From Hypholoma sublateritium FD-334 SS-4 (lineage: Eukaryota; Basidiomycota; Agaricomycetes; Agaricales; Strophariaceae), in contig KN817538.1 of NCBI GenBank assembly GCA_000827495.1, forward strand, positions 1 to 64,000: a stretch of DNA of 64,000 nucleotides. Direction: 5' to 3'. Shown here piece after piece: positions 1-11,886 of the stretch. The position numbers were made by a program, and so were the translations under genes. Below the pieces are notes generated by a model that was not told the DNA's origin, did no database searches, and saw nothing but the letters and a program-made list of their open reading frames with translations. Every line of letters starts with the position of its first letter. Positions within the stretch are counted from its first letter, which is position 1.

Positions 1-1954
1 TCCAACGAAACTTCGACGCCGTTTGCTTTTCTCTAAAAGTATCAGCGCGGAGGTTATTGAGCCATTTAACCTGACTGAAAATGATGCAAAAAGCGTACCT
101 TTGTCCCCCGCTCGTCTCCAAGCACGGGAATAGGAGCCCCAGCAACGGCGCTGACGTCGTACCCACGCTCGCTTCCCATGAGCCCACGGACGTTGGTTTG
201 TTTTTCGGGAACGACCTGGTATAACGATCGTGGTCCTGAAGATTCTGCTGCCTCCTGTACTGTCCTGCCCTTCCTCAACTCCAAGAAATCGGGCGTTTCC
301 AATCCACCGGCCACAGTTGACACAACACTCGACATACCCGATGGTGTTTCCAAGCCTGATGGTGTCTGTAAGCCATCTACCGGAGCAGGTACAGACTCTT
401 CCTCGTCCGACTCCTCCTCGGATTCTTCTTCCTCTTCTTCCTCTGTTGAAGGGCAATATTAATTGCGACCATAAAAATAATTTCCTCGCACGTACCTTCT
501 TCAGGTTCTAATTCACCCCATAGCTCCTTATCAACTGGTTCACCCGCCTATGTGACAGATAAACAACAACCCGAGATAGTATAGCAACAAAACGTACCCC
601 CGAATCACCCGCCTTCGGCAAAACACCAAACACGTCACCGTAAAGCGGTCGATTGTACTCATCCAATGGAGGCTTACCCCAACCTCCAGGATGGAAACCC
701 CACTGCGCGCTGTCATTGGTAGCTAAATTAGCTAAAAGCAGATAAGTCAGGAATCTCGCGCACCCTTCAGGAATTGGTGCATTGAGACCAGGTATCCGTA
801 ATGTAGGATAGCTTGGCGGAGGGCCGAAACGTTGCATACTGATCAACCAAGGAGGGGGGGCGAGGGGAGGAATGGACAAAGCTTCGACAAGCTCGGGTGA
901 TAGATCTCCGGGCCGTTTCTCTTTCAAGGAGGTCTCGAACTCCTTTCCTTCATAGTACCTGGTCTGCATCGGCTAAAGTTCGTCAGATTTTGGGAAAGCA
1001 CGCACATTTCTCCGAAACCAGTGACTGGTGGTTTTGTCTGGAACTTGAAAAACGCATCATGTAGCTTCTGATAATCGATATCCACTTTACCCATCTTAGG
1101 CTGCACACGCTCCCGCGTCTTCGCCTTCAAACTCATGTTCGCCTCCTTCTCCTTCACCNCATCCCGCATCGTCGCAATTCCGGTGTCTGCGATGTATGAC
1201 GGAAGCTGGAATGGCGGCTTCTCAATACCCCGCTTTCCCTGCAANTAATCTCGCTTTGCGCTCCAGTGTATGGGAATGGGAACGGTGTTGCGGTACGATT
1301 TGAGGTGTAGAAGTAGGCGCGGATCCGCTGCAGTGACGTCTGTCCATTCCACTACTTCAGGNTTTTTCACAAGTTGCTTGAGTTCAGCGACTGTCAAGCG
1401 AGCCATTTTCCGGGCTTTTTTCTTGGAAAGGGGTTTCGTTTCCGCGTCCGAGTCGCCTTCAGAGGCCATATCATCGTCGGAGTAGATGATTTCGCCTTTA
1501 TTGTTAGATTCTGATATTCTACCCTGATAGAGAGTGCAAGCAGTTAGGACAGGGTATGCGTGAAATCCATGACGCTACTCACTGAGGACTCCTCTGGAGG
1601 CAGCTGGAAGCGCGCAAATANGTCGGAAAACGCTTCAAGCCCCGCGTCGCTGAGATCCAGCTGTTCAGACACGTACTCAACATTAGACNGCTTCTCATCC
1701 TCCGGCGAGTGCGCCCGCGTCACCGCGCCGTTTTCCGTCGGATTTTCGTGCTCCTACAAGACCATGTCNATTAGCCCTGTCAGGTGTGCCGCATGTAAGG
1801 TGGACGCAAGGGCAGACGGACGCACCGTCTGTTTCTTCTGTTTCTGCTTTAGCCGTCGCAGCTGATTCTTGGATTTTACAGCCTNTCCATTGATCTTTTT
1901 GGATGCAGCCTTGTCAATGCTGTTCTTGACGATATTTGTCTGTGGCACTACCAT
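1..1954 (-). CDS. CUS1: Splicing factor 3B subunit 2 (SF3b145/Cus1), 3' end beyond window
   Basis: This is a component of the SF3b part of U2 snRNP, which helps to anchor U2 at the branch point in the nucleus. The gene starts at the ATG at 1954. The first exon is lysine-rich, and the 72-base intron 1754-1825 has a GTGCGT donor. The middle exon (about 1500 to 1010) carries the conserved core before the family motif GEMYYEGKEFE, whose codons are joined across an intron. The PSP domain follows (PPPWLISMQRFGPPPSYP, PGLNAPIPEG, GGWGKPPLDEYNRPLYGDVFG split here as two motifs). A 54-base stop-free intron sits between PEG and AQWGFH near 700-760. An acidic Glu-rich stretch (about 370-460) precedes PRSLYQVVPEKQT and the C-terminal part. 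An intron donor near 100 shows that the gene continues left of the window. Seven N bases fall in it and hide a few residues. Family assignment is very secure. Confidence 0.95.
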
Positions 1955-2260
1955 GCCTGCGTTTAAGCCAAGTTGGAGAGAGGGAAAGAGTAGTTGCTTA
2001 TGTAATTGAAGAATGCGCCCGAAATAATTCAGTGAGTACTTACTGTGGATTCATCCAATATTAATCCAATATTAATCGTTGTGCACTCAACTTGATTAAA
2101 GCTTTGCATGCAACTCTGTTGCCAGTTTACACCTCCCGTAACGAGAATCACTTTGTTATCTTATTTATTCGAGGCAGAGAACCAGCTTGGAGCCAGTCCA
2201 ACTAACGTGGCTACTATGTACCTTGAATTCTGAATATGGCCTACAAAGTCAGACGTAATC
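1955..2260. other. Intergenic, SF3B2 promoter side
   Basis: About 300 bases lie between the SF3B2 start and the tRNA gene. I see no coding signal. A repeated AATATTAATC (about 2058-2078) is the only visible oddity. Confidence 0.5.
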
Positions 2261-2345
2261 GGTCCAATGGTCTAGTGGTTATGATTTCTGTCTTACACTC
2301 GTGTATACACACAGACGGTCTCCAGTTCGACCCTGGATTGGACCA
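2261..2345 (+). tRNA. tRNA-Val (anticodon TAC) with a 12-base intron
   Basis: The 85-base gene folds as a full cloverleaf. The acceptor stem is GGTCCAA (2261-2267) with TTGGACC (2338-2344), and the discriminator base is A2345. The D arm contains the A box TGGTCTAGTGG. The anticodon stem TCTGT/ACAGA encloses the loop CTTACA-C with anticodon TAC, which reads GUA valine codons. The T arm is TCCAG-TTCGACC-CTGGA. Twelve bases (CTCGTGTATACA) sit after position 37, where nuclear tRNA introns normally lie. CCA is not encoded, as expected for eukaryotes, and a T run follows directly. Confidence 0.93.
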
Positions 2346-2350
2346 TTTTT
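2346..2350 (+). terminator. RNA polymerase III terminator
   Basis: Five T residues follow immediately after the tRNA discriminator base, as expected for pol III termination. Confidence 0.75.
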
Positions 2351-3140
2351 GTTTTGCATCGACTTCAGCATATATGAAATTTGAAGTTTGAACGACGAGT
2401 CTCGTCACTCAGCACTAGATTCTTCAAGACTCAACTTTCAAGTTATTTCTGTAATAACGAGTTACTTGAGTGGAATATATGTAGTGCAGCGCTTGGAAAA
2501 GTTTCAGTAGAATGGAAAAAGCAAGATTTTTTACACACCCAGAATGAGAATTGCCTACAATGTATTTTAGGATGACCAAGCTTGATCAAACTGCCTACAG
2601 CGAAAGGGAACTGTAGGGTTAAGAGGGAATATGTTACATCAGACAAAAAAAATTACGCGAAGACGAGTACTAGTACAACCTGATTTGGCTTCTGGGATTT
2701 GGTAGTGGGGACATTGCTTGATACAACCAAATTACGAGCAATTCGCATAGCTAACAGTACACGATAGTTGAATTGAGCAGAGGGGGAAGCTAGTGATGGC
2801 GGACAGATGTGATGCAAAGAGGTTGATACAGATGCAGTATATGTCATTTGCAGTGAACGTATATCCCTGTAAGTAGTAGAGCTCTTGAGTTGAGTTGTGA
2901 AGGGACGTTGACAGAGAAGATTAGCGGAGATAACAGATCTGGACGTAATCATGCAGAAAGAAAGAGATGAAAGGACTGTGATCGTTTAACCGATTATATG
3001 ATGAGCGAAATTATGAGGTGAGGATCAAACTTTCGAGATGGAGCAATAACGAACATATTGCAAGTGGCGGCAAGGCTGATAATGGACCGAGCAAAGTAAG
3101 GAAGGTGTTGAATGAAGGCGCGGGCTCATGCCAACGGTCT
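2351..3140. other. Intergenic between tRNA and HSF1 3' end
   Basis: AT-rich sequence with only short open frames on both strands and no recognisable domain. The part near 3140 should hold the 3' UTR of the minus-strand HSF1 gene. Confidence 0.5.
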
Positions 3141-4268
3141 TCACTTGTCCTTTCTTCTCTTCATTTTAAGCGTTCCTGTGTGGGTTGCCGGAGAGCCTTG
3201 TACATCCCCGGCCGCCGCGTTCATACTTTCAAAGTCCATGATTACATCTGACTTTCTCTTTAGTCGACCAGCAGGCGCCGCAGTGTTACCGTCCAGCACA
3301 GGAGGCTTTGTCCCGGCCTTAGACGCCGAGAGATTCAGGCCTGAAGTAGAACTAACAAGAGCATCCAAACCAGTGTCAATAATGCCCAATATCTGAATGT
3401 AGGGAGAAACCTGCCTCAATGACTGCACTGGCGACCCCGCAAGGTCAGACGGTGTCGGCGTCGGCGTCTCGTCCAAGAAAGCGGTCGACGACAGATCGTT
3501 GTAGTCCATGTCTGCTGACGCGCTGCCCTCTCCAACGGGGTCTGTGCCATGTAAGCCCGCACCCGCCCCGCTTCCAGATGCCGGCATGCTATTGAAGAAT
3601 GTGTCGAAGAAATCAAAATCGGCTGCGTTCACATTCGAGTCTGCATCGTGGTCCTGCATGTCGTCGTCGTGAGAGATCGGGATTCCAGCGCTTCCGCTTC
3701 CCCCGGTCTGGGCGAGTGATTCGTCTAGTAATGATGGGTCAAGGCCGAACGTCTGAATGAGGGAGTTAATACTGGTATTCAACGCGTTGACATCCTTGTC
3801 AATATCCTCTGCTGCCTGCCATTGCCTCTCCATACGCGCTTGATGCTGCTGGTGTTCTGGATCGATAACGTCCAGATCGTGGCTACCCCCTTGCCGGTCG
3901 TTCGTCGGAGAGCCTGGGTCATAACTGTCAAAAGGAATCAGGCCGTCGTGTGATATGATAGGGATACCGGAATTGCTGTACACGTTACTCTGTGAGGCTG
4001 GGTTGATGGAGAAATCGAATGATGACGGCTGATGATATTGTGTCAAGAGGCCGCCGCTAGTGGTGGTTGCACTGGGATTGATAGTCCCTGAGGATGTGGA
4101 AGGCCCAGATGCACCGGCATCGTTGAGGGGTTGAGAGGCGAGGGAGGAAAGAAGGTGCTGGATTTGAGAGGGTGATAACTGATTTAATACTCCTTGTAGA
4201 CGTGGATCGAATTCAAAAGATGGCGGGGAATGATGAGCGGGAGTTACAGCTCGAGAAATTTGCTTCCC

Positions 4269-4304
<36 letters not shown>

Positions 4305-5552
4305 CTGTTGTTGTTGTTGTTGCTGTTGCTGTTGCTGCTGTGCATGCTGTGGATGTTGACCAGAATGTGCAGTATCAGTGCTTGCTGTAGAGATGTTCCT
4401 GGTATGTGACGAATTTGAATTCATCAAGGGCGACGACGTAACGTTGGTATTATAGTAAGTGGAAGCATCAGCTGCGATTCCTTCTGACACTGCTGCAGAC
4501 GGCGAAGGAGAGGAGATGGACGTTGGAGTTTCAATCACAGGGTAATCTGAGCATCATTAATATAGCGACAGCATACAAATCCAGGACTCACTGTAATCAT
4601 CATCCATTTCCATAGGCAATTCCTCTACGACACTTTTCCTAGGACCATCCCGTTTTGCATCTTCGATCATTAGTCGCATCCTCCGTTTCATACCAGATGC
4701 TGCTTCCGTATCGTTTCCCCCTGGGTCGTTCGGGGAATTCGTAGCAACGGGACCTGTCGCAGCTGCATGTTGCCCAAAAACTCCCGCAAGAAATTTGAGG
4801 ATCCTGTTGATAGTATCCTGCTGTTTTTGGTGTTTCGCACGAGCTGCCAACGCATCCTGCCATAGCAATTGATTCGAGCGCTTTAACTCATTGAGCTCTG
4901 CCGATATCGTCGTCTGATGACGTTTAATTGCTGCAATTCCATTCACAATCGAGTTTACATCCAGGATCTGGCCCGAGGATAGGATAGGATTTGCCTGCGG
5001 CGCGGAAGGGCCAATAGGCAGAGCGCCGACGCCGACTGTTGGGTCACGCAAGTCCAGGGCTCCCTCTTCACCAGGTTGAGGCACCTGTTTCTTTCGTTGG
5101 ATTAGACACAAAAGATCTGGCTGGCCGCGATGAAAATTGGCATGTGCAAAATTCCAGAACTCTGTGTCGGTGTCGCTTTTGAGCACGCCTTGCTGAAGGT
5201 GGGGAATTTTGTGAAATCCATACATATTCAGCTGGCGAACGAACGAGCTGAAATTCCGATGTTTGAACCATCTCCCAAGGACTTCGTGAGCGAAGCGCTC
5301 GTGGTCCAGGACTAATTGATGTCAGGAAATGGCGTCTGCTTATTGCTGAACCACGCACCAAAGAAAGAATCTCCCGCTTCTGACCATCTAATTAGCTCAG
5401 CATTGTTCGGGTCGTTCACCATTCTGCGCGACAGCCTTTATAAGTTCAAGTAACGATCCACCGTGAAGAAGCACTTACTCGTAAAGCTTTTGAAGAAACG
5501 CGGGTACAACCTGTCTGGCCGCTTTCGAGATATGAGCCGATGGGGTAGGCAT
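3141..5552 (-). CDS. HSF1: Heat shock transcription factor (HSF1-like)
   Basis: This nuclear transcription factor binds nGAAn repeats as a trimer. Four exons give about 754 residues: 5552-5479, 5423-5311, 4592 back from 5311 with three introns at 5424-5478, 5312-5358 and 4547-4591, and 4546-3141. The start ATG at 5552 gives MPTPSAHISKAARQVVPAFL, just before the winged-helix domain. That domain (residues about 12-115) contains FLQKLYEMVNDPNNAELIRW, HERFAHEVLGRWFKHRNF and SSFVRQLNMYGFHKIPH; most of these motifs become continuous only after splicing, which supports the model. Next come a short linker, a hydrophobic-repeat segment suited to the trimerisation coiled coil (about 5000-4790), a polyglutamine tract (4269-4340) and a long Ser/Asp/Gly-rich activation region. 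The C terminus ends in a basic LKMKRRKDK. A heat shock element lies upstream. The DNA-binding domain assignment is very secure. Confidence 0.94.
4269..4340 (-). repeat. Polyglutamine tract, 24 mixed CAG/CAA codons in HSF1
   Basis: Twenty-four consecutive glutamine codons on the minus strand, a mixture of CAG and CAA, lie between HA and GKQ in the HSF1 activation region. Confidence 0.95.
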
Positions 5553-5781
5553 CCTCTGTGACCTGGTAAGCGCGACTTGGTGGTCTGAAGCCATTTCCAG
5601 GCCCAGTAATTGCAGCGACAGCCAAAAAGATAAAGGGACACTAGCAGGGTTTCACTGATTGCTTGCGCCTTACTAGATGGAAGCTCTTGCCAAATATGCA
5701 CACCCTGTGCACACCACTCGTCAGTGCAACTGCAGTGCTTCACTGCCTTCAGGCTTCAGCAACCTTCAGCAACCCAATCGG

Positions 5782-5791
5782 AGAAACTTCT
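5782..5791. promoter_or_regulatory. Heat shock element (palindromic, two units)
   Basis: The bases AGAAACTTCT match nGAAnnTTCn exactly. The site lies about 230 bases upstream of the HSF1 start codon, in a good position for autoregulation. The motif match is seen; binding is inferred. Confidence 0.45.
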
Positions 5792-6364
5792 CCTTTTCCG
5801 TTGACCGGAGCGTCATATCGTTTGAATCATCTCGAAGACGAATTTCTTGTCTGCGATTTACTGAAGTCAATGAATATTCGCTCTTTAATGATCCCCAGGA
5901 GTCAAGAGTCAGTACACAGGACCTGTAGGCCATAGGCTACGTACTGTACCCGTCATCATGGGTGACGGTACGCCTCTGTTTCTCTCAACTTCTGCAGATT
6001 AAACAGCAAACCTCAGTCGATCTAATCTATTATGCATATACACCAGGTGATGTGTACTTCAACCAGCGTCTTACTTCCGACATCACCGAGACTTATCTTG
6101 GCCGTTCTGGTCGGCTTCCGTTTGGCCCCATTCTCAATCACACCTTCCTCGATATTTCCATCTAACATGAACAGTACGACCCTGTACAAAACCTGGATCA
6201 AGTGACAGTTGAACATATACATTCAAGATATTTTGGGGGAAACCATCAAGAAACCGTGTAATCTCTCCCTGACAATTCAATTTTAGGCCTTTACACGCGC
6301 ATTTTGACCGTCAATTGGAGCGATGGTGAGTGGCATCTCCATTACCAAGATTTTCTGTAGTCCT

Positions 6365-6376
6365 GGGGGGGGGGGC
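6365..6376 (+). repeat. Homopolymer run of 12 G
   Basis: Twelve G bases in a row in noncoding DNA. Its length could be a sequencing uncertainty. Confidence 0.8.
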
Positions 6377-6762
6377 ATCAGTATGTGTCGTTTAACTCGT
6401 TGAAAAAGTATGGGAACATTCACGACCCTTTCATGGAAAACAGAACGCCTTAGGTGAACCTTGCAGCTCGCTCACGATGCCTTGCGCTCCAATAAATCAT
6501 TTGTGAGTTTTGACCACAAAATCACACGCCCTACTGGCCATGAATATAAACTAAATAGACTTGGACGGCAGACGCCGACTATAGCTGTCATGTCTGTCGA
6601 GAACCTTCACCTAAAGAGGCACTTTATCACGGTGTAGTTCATCATCTGGGATGGATCCTCGTAGTAAAGGCTCGAGTAAGATGCTTCCAAACAATATCGT
6701 CTTTCGAGGCTAACTAGTAACTGCGCTCGGCAGATAAGCGCCTAGTTAGCGCTCGACAGGGA

Positions 6763-9700
6763 ATGAGGTACGTCCACGGTTGAATGCCCTGATCACTATG
6801 GAAGCCATCAAGAACTCATAGCGATAACTCGACCAGACCAGAAGATTATGATTTTGAGCAATACGACCAATACGACCAAACCCCACCTACGGCCTACTCA
6901 CGCGGATCACCGCCGGAGAGGCGTCCGAGTGATAAATCCCCGCCGGTTCACGCTATTGAGCATTCTCGTTCCCTACATGATAGCAGTCGATATGGTCCAC
7001 CAGGGCAGGGCCAGAGGCTCCCATACAAATCCAACGACAACGACGATGCACGTTACGAGAAAAACTCGTCCGCGGTTCATTCGCGCGGACCACCACCACC
7101 ACCAGAGGGTCGCCCAACTGCTCCAACGCCGCCGTTTCTTATCGAGAGCTCTCGTTCGTATCCCGTCAGTAGTCGGCATGGTCCACCGGCACAAGGACAA
7201 ATTCTTTCATATGCTCCCAACCCACCCATTGGCACGTATTCTGTGCCGCCGTCTCAGTCTATACAAACAAGCGGCAGTGGCAATCAGACAACCAGAAGGA
7301 CAGAAGACAGCTACAACAACAGCAACGTTTCTCTCGATCAGAGTGCCTCTCTCCGCAGCGAATCCAACGTGAACGTCATCAACATCCATCATCTTCAGAT
7401 TCATGGCAAACCAGGTATGCCAACCTTATTTCTATCCTTACATGGTTCAATGATATTTGGCTATTTTTCCAGAAATAGGAAGTTCATTTGCTCCGCCGTT
7501 TCATTCATCATATGTTGTTCGTACTCTCATGGTCCCATCTGACTACGGATTTGTGTCTGACGTCGTTATATCAAGCCATCTTCCCAATCTTCGCATTCAG
7601 CACGTCATCCAGCTGGTTAGTATCTATGCCATATTTACATAGATTTTGTAATGACCTGGACATAGGTCCGACACGATCTGCGATATCAGGCAGCTCTCCT
7701 GATGAGGGTGACGATGTTGAATACAAACAGCACCGGCCTTCTCCTAGTACTAAGGGTAAGTGAATGATACTCGAGATATATTCCAATTAATTGGGATCAG
7801 TAGAAACCAGCCACCGACGTCCACGCGAATCGGAGGCTCGCTATAGATACCAAGAGGATGAAGTGGAAGCGATATACCAGGAACATCGTGGGGACGGCGA
7901 CCGAGTTTCGTCGGCTAGAAGGAACCAGGATCCTCGAGTCTATTATTCTGGCTGGAACGACGATTTACAAAATCCCCCTCAACGACCAATACTAGGTGAC
8001 TCGCGGTCATTTTCGTATCCACCTCCTATTTCCGGTCGAGTTTTGAGCCTAGGTGAAAACGAGAACTCACAAGCTCCCCGGAAGCGGCCACTGCTAGGTG
8101 AAATGCGGGCGATCTCCGACCCGGTTCCTCTCTTTTCTGATCGATATTCCGCTGGGAAAGAGCGGCCGAATGGACACCAAGATGACGGGCTCAATGAACC
8201 TCGACCGTCTGTGTACCAACAAAGGCGAACAAAATCAGTAATATCAGATCAAAGTCGGAATCAGAGAGAGGAAGAGTCGCCATTAGAGACAGCTGTTTCT
8301 TATCAGCGGAAATCTCTTCGGCCAAAGGAAGCCATGCAGCCACTGGACGGGAGGGACCAAAGCCGGACGGAAGAGTCTACCTACGGAAGTCCATCGTCAT
8401 TCCCTGACTCGGGAAACCGCCAAGCACAAACGTCGAGCACGGATTCGATACAAACCGTTCGAGCGGGAAATACAGAAGGTGCTCGACCTGTCGACAAAGG
8501 AAAACGGCATGAAGCCCATCGTAACTCAGGATCGGAAGGCTCGCATTCAGGGGGAACCCGACAGGCAATGGACGGGCGGCGAGAATCCACAAACACAGAC
8601 CCCAGGCGCTTTCATGGACTCGGTTACCAAGTAAACGAATACTCTTCTCTTTCGGGCGACTACTGCGTCAGTGACCCAGGCTCATTCTCATCCAGTGCCT
8701 CTGCGTTATCGAAATTTTTATCTTCGCCTCCGTCTTCTTTCGGATTTGTATCCCCTCAAAAGGATGTTGTGAACAAACAATGGACCGAACCTCAGGTCCC
8801 ATATAGCTCTCAAGACAGTGACATAGATCCCCCCACACTCAGGTCCAATACTGAACCGCAACCCCGAATACAGGAAGAATCGACTTACGAGAAGCGAGTT
8901 TGGTCGGGATCGATGTCCAGAGATCGGAGTGAAGATTCCTCAGCGATAAACGGCCACGATAATCAACAATTCCGCCGCCAACCAGATCGACAGCCAACGT
9001 ACACAGATTCAACATCAATATATCCTCCATCTACATTTCCCAACAGGCAGACATCTACGTCATCCATCCAGCTGCCTCCAGCACAACCAAACGCCTATGG
9101 CAAGTCTTTGGTGTCTCCCAGTGTCTCCTATTTCAGATGCTTACTCAGTTCACACCTAGGCATGCACCCACGTCTTGCAGACAAAAATGCATTTGTAAGT
9201 TATAAACTCTTACCACTTCCAACGACCGTGCTCACAGCCTTTATCGCCACTTTTAGTATCCTCCAGGGCAACTTCCCGAGCGTGACCTTGGCAGTAAGCG
9301 ATCGTGCTGCAAACCATTATATGCGTACCAATTCTTATTGATGCCACTTCCTGTAGTGAATCGAATGTCACTCCAACATTCTACGCCCTCTGGTCCGTCA
9401 TATGGGCAACTTACCGTGAGTGTTCACCGGTCATATTATGTAATCTACATTCTTTGAAACTAGCATTCAGACTATCCAGGAGGCGGCGCATTCATTTTAT
9501 CCAGTTCACGTTTCTCGTAATTCGCTCGCATCTGAAACAACACTTCCTGACAAGGTTCCGTGTCTTGGAAACCCATTTCTGAAGCAAATACAGCAGAAAA
9601 AGAACAAAGAGGTATCAACTAACTGTCGATCCGTTGAATTATTTTCAATTAACACGCTTGATACTAGCTGAGCTGGATACGAAACAAACTCTCTGCTACG

Positions 9701-10816
9701 GTGGAACGCCATATTCCCTTATATATGACGTCTTCTATCATTGATAGAGATACCACACCCCTTTGGTATCCAGCTCCGAAACCGTTTGGACAGACTCGAA
9801 CACTCAGATCAATAGAAGTTGGAGACATTGGATACTTAGATGACTCCGGAGAGTTCCATGCCATTCTCAACATTTTTGGCCCTTATTTCGCCCCAAATGG
9901 CCATTCCTTTCAGCCTATATCCATTAACCCAGAAAGTATGATGAAGCGTCTTGAACATCAGAAACGCCACCTTTTCACTAGCGCCAACATCATAAGAGTG
10001 GAAGATCAAAGGAACGAGTGAGCCCATTTCTTCTCTTTTGTGTAAAATATCATCTAATAGCCTCGTTTCGTGGTAGGCATTACAAGTTCTCCATGCGCCG
10101 GAAGGCAGGACGCAGCGGGGCTATCATCGTCTTACCTGATGGTGGCCAAGCAGCAAGCTTGCGCAGCCAATTTTACCGGCTTCCGGAAGTCAAGGCATAT
10201 TTCCGGCACAATGCACCTTCATGGTACCAGCATGCTAATCAGCAGCAAAACATATCGAACGGCTCCCTTCTCTTCGTTCAAGGCACGCACAAAGCATGGA
10301 CTTGGGGCATCGCCGCATTTAATTCGAAGACTGAAGTCACAAATTCACAGAATATATTATTTTCTCAAAATGAAAGTAATAGATATGAATATCAATGGGA
10401 CAGATACGACGACGTCGAACGGTGGAAAACAAATGTGGGACCGGCTTCCCACGAGCTAGCTCAACTGCGACCCTCCGAATCACCTCGTCTAAATCAGTGC
10501 ATTGGGATCATCGCCTCCGCTGTACATTTGGACGACGACACCTGGAGAACCTACTTTGCGCGAAATTCCAGTAGTCCTACCACTAAAAAGCCTCGAAGTA
10601 GCTTCGGCTCGTTCTCCCATATATTAACTCGCATGTCGTCCATGAGCAGCATCAAAGTAAAAGGCGAGAATTCTGGTGGTCGTTACTTGGAATCACTGCC
10701 CGGGAATCAAGGTAACGAACTATAAGGATTTCTTTGTTTTGTGTATTGATACCTACTTTTTTCAAGGACCTCAGCATCCAGACGATTATGACTTAATTCT
10801 CGTAGATTCCAGATAA
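6763..10816 (+). CDS. Large uncharacterised protein: disordered N-terminal part plus conserved Agaricomycete C-terminal domain
   Basis: I do not know a function. The proposed first exon is ATGAG (6763-6767), followed by a 45-base intron with donor GTACGT to 6812; this is needed because no in-frame Met occurs in the next exon. Exon 6813-7414 is Pro/Ser/Tyr/Asp-rich, with two similar blocks around SRGSPPERRP and SRGPPPPPEGRP. From 7789 to about 9250 the protein is low-complexity and charged (Arg, Ser, Gln, Glu). After introns near 9196-9256, 9417-9479 and 9617-9669 the conserved part begins: IEVGDIGYLDDSGEFHAILN near 9820, then KAGRSGAIIVLPDGGQAASL and the tail to about 10700. Splicing at 10712 to about 10767 gives an end of GPQHPDDYDLILVDSR. 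Total length is about 1,100-1,200 residues. The exon boundary between 7490 and 7670 is unresolved: the obvious splice pair does not keep phase. The C-terminal domain resembles proteins I recall as common and uncharacterised in mushrooms; no catalytic motif is visible. Confidence 0.65.
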
Positions 10817-11886
10817 TCCAGACGGCGGTATATCTCAGTACCAACACGTATGTGGTGTGAAACAGCATATACTTACGCTGCGACTTGGCCTTTCGAATCA
10901 TGGTATTATATTCTGATCTGTACTACTAAGTTAGCCAGTGTCCCCGATGTACGGTTTTTGGGCATTTCTACTACTTTGTTCAAGGGTGGAGGGATTATTG
11001 ACGCACGATGAAGCACATAATAATAACGTCTACGAAGTGCAGCCAGAATACGAGCTCATAGAAAAAACAATACATCAGATAGTTACTAGTATGTGTGGAA
11101 GCGCCAGGACAGGGAGCGCCCAGAAATTGCCAGAAAAGGTGGAGCGATTATCTGCATGATGCCATGAATACAGAAATCAACCTGGTGTGGTCGGAAACTG
11201 GTGTCGCTTGAATCCAATGATGGTCTTTCTTTCTGTTCAGGCTTTTGCGTCATGTTTACTTGATGTTTGCGTCAGTGAATTTAAGAGGACATGGATCAAC
11301 GGTAGGATACTAATATGAGGACCGGCCTGGACCGACGGGCTAATGTTGAAACAAAAAACCTTGAAAAAATCTTAACGTTAAACACCTAATCCTGTCAACA
11401 AGTCGATTCCCGAATGATTCAGATACTGCTTCTTGGTTTATTCAAAATTTATTTAAATTGTGCGTCAGTGAACACCATTAGTATTAGTATGAGAGCCGCT
11501 TCTGATTCTGAGCGCTGTACATCTATCGCACTTAGCAAAATCAATTGAACTAAATGGCTGTCTAGGCGTCCTTGAAGAGCCTTGAAGTTGTGCAATTTGT
11601 CTACTGAAGAAGACTTTTTGGAGGTAATGAATCCTACATCGTAGTCAGTTTGTCATCACCATGCTCGCGGATATGAGTCTGCAGAATCATTCCCCCTCGA
11701 CTATTTCGGGAAAGCGTTTGAACGAGCCTGTAGATAATAGACACTGAATTTGATGCAGTAGGGGGCAACTATATAGAACTGACAGAGTAAATTTGGCGGG
11801 AAATGGGAGGGGACCGAAGTGGTGTCTCCCGGAAAGTTGTCAATTAACGGTAGTCTTTTGGTGCAGTGCATTTTAGGGATTTACAA
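10817..11886. other. Convergent intergenic stretch
   Basis: Contains the 3' UTRs of two converging genes. A 70-codon frame from the ATG at 10947 begins with a hydrophobic stretch like a signal peptide (MYGFWAFLLLC), but it has no other support and I do not call it a gene. Confidence 0.45.

Larger units (their letters stand above)
5553..6762. other. Divergent promoter region HSF1 / uncharacterised gene
   Basis: The 1.2 kb between two divergently transcribed genes has no convincing exon. It contains the heat shock element at 5782-5791 and a run of 12 G at 6365-6376. An ATG directly followed by GTGAGT near 6322 could be an upstream exon edge, but no reading frame supports it. Confidence 0.5.

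Noticed and set aside
6848..7372. 174-codon plus-strand frame starting at an ATG
   Set aside because: A different frame across the same bases is continuous with the downstream exons (Pro/Ser/Tyr-rich) and joins to a start at 6763; this one is its shadow.
10947..11159. Possible secreted small protein
   Set aside because: A signal-like N terminus alone is weak evidence; it has a single cysteine in the rest, no promoter and lies in a 3' UTR region.
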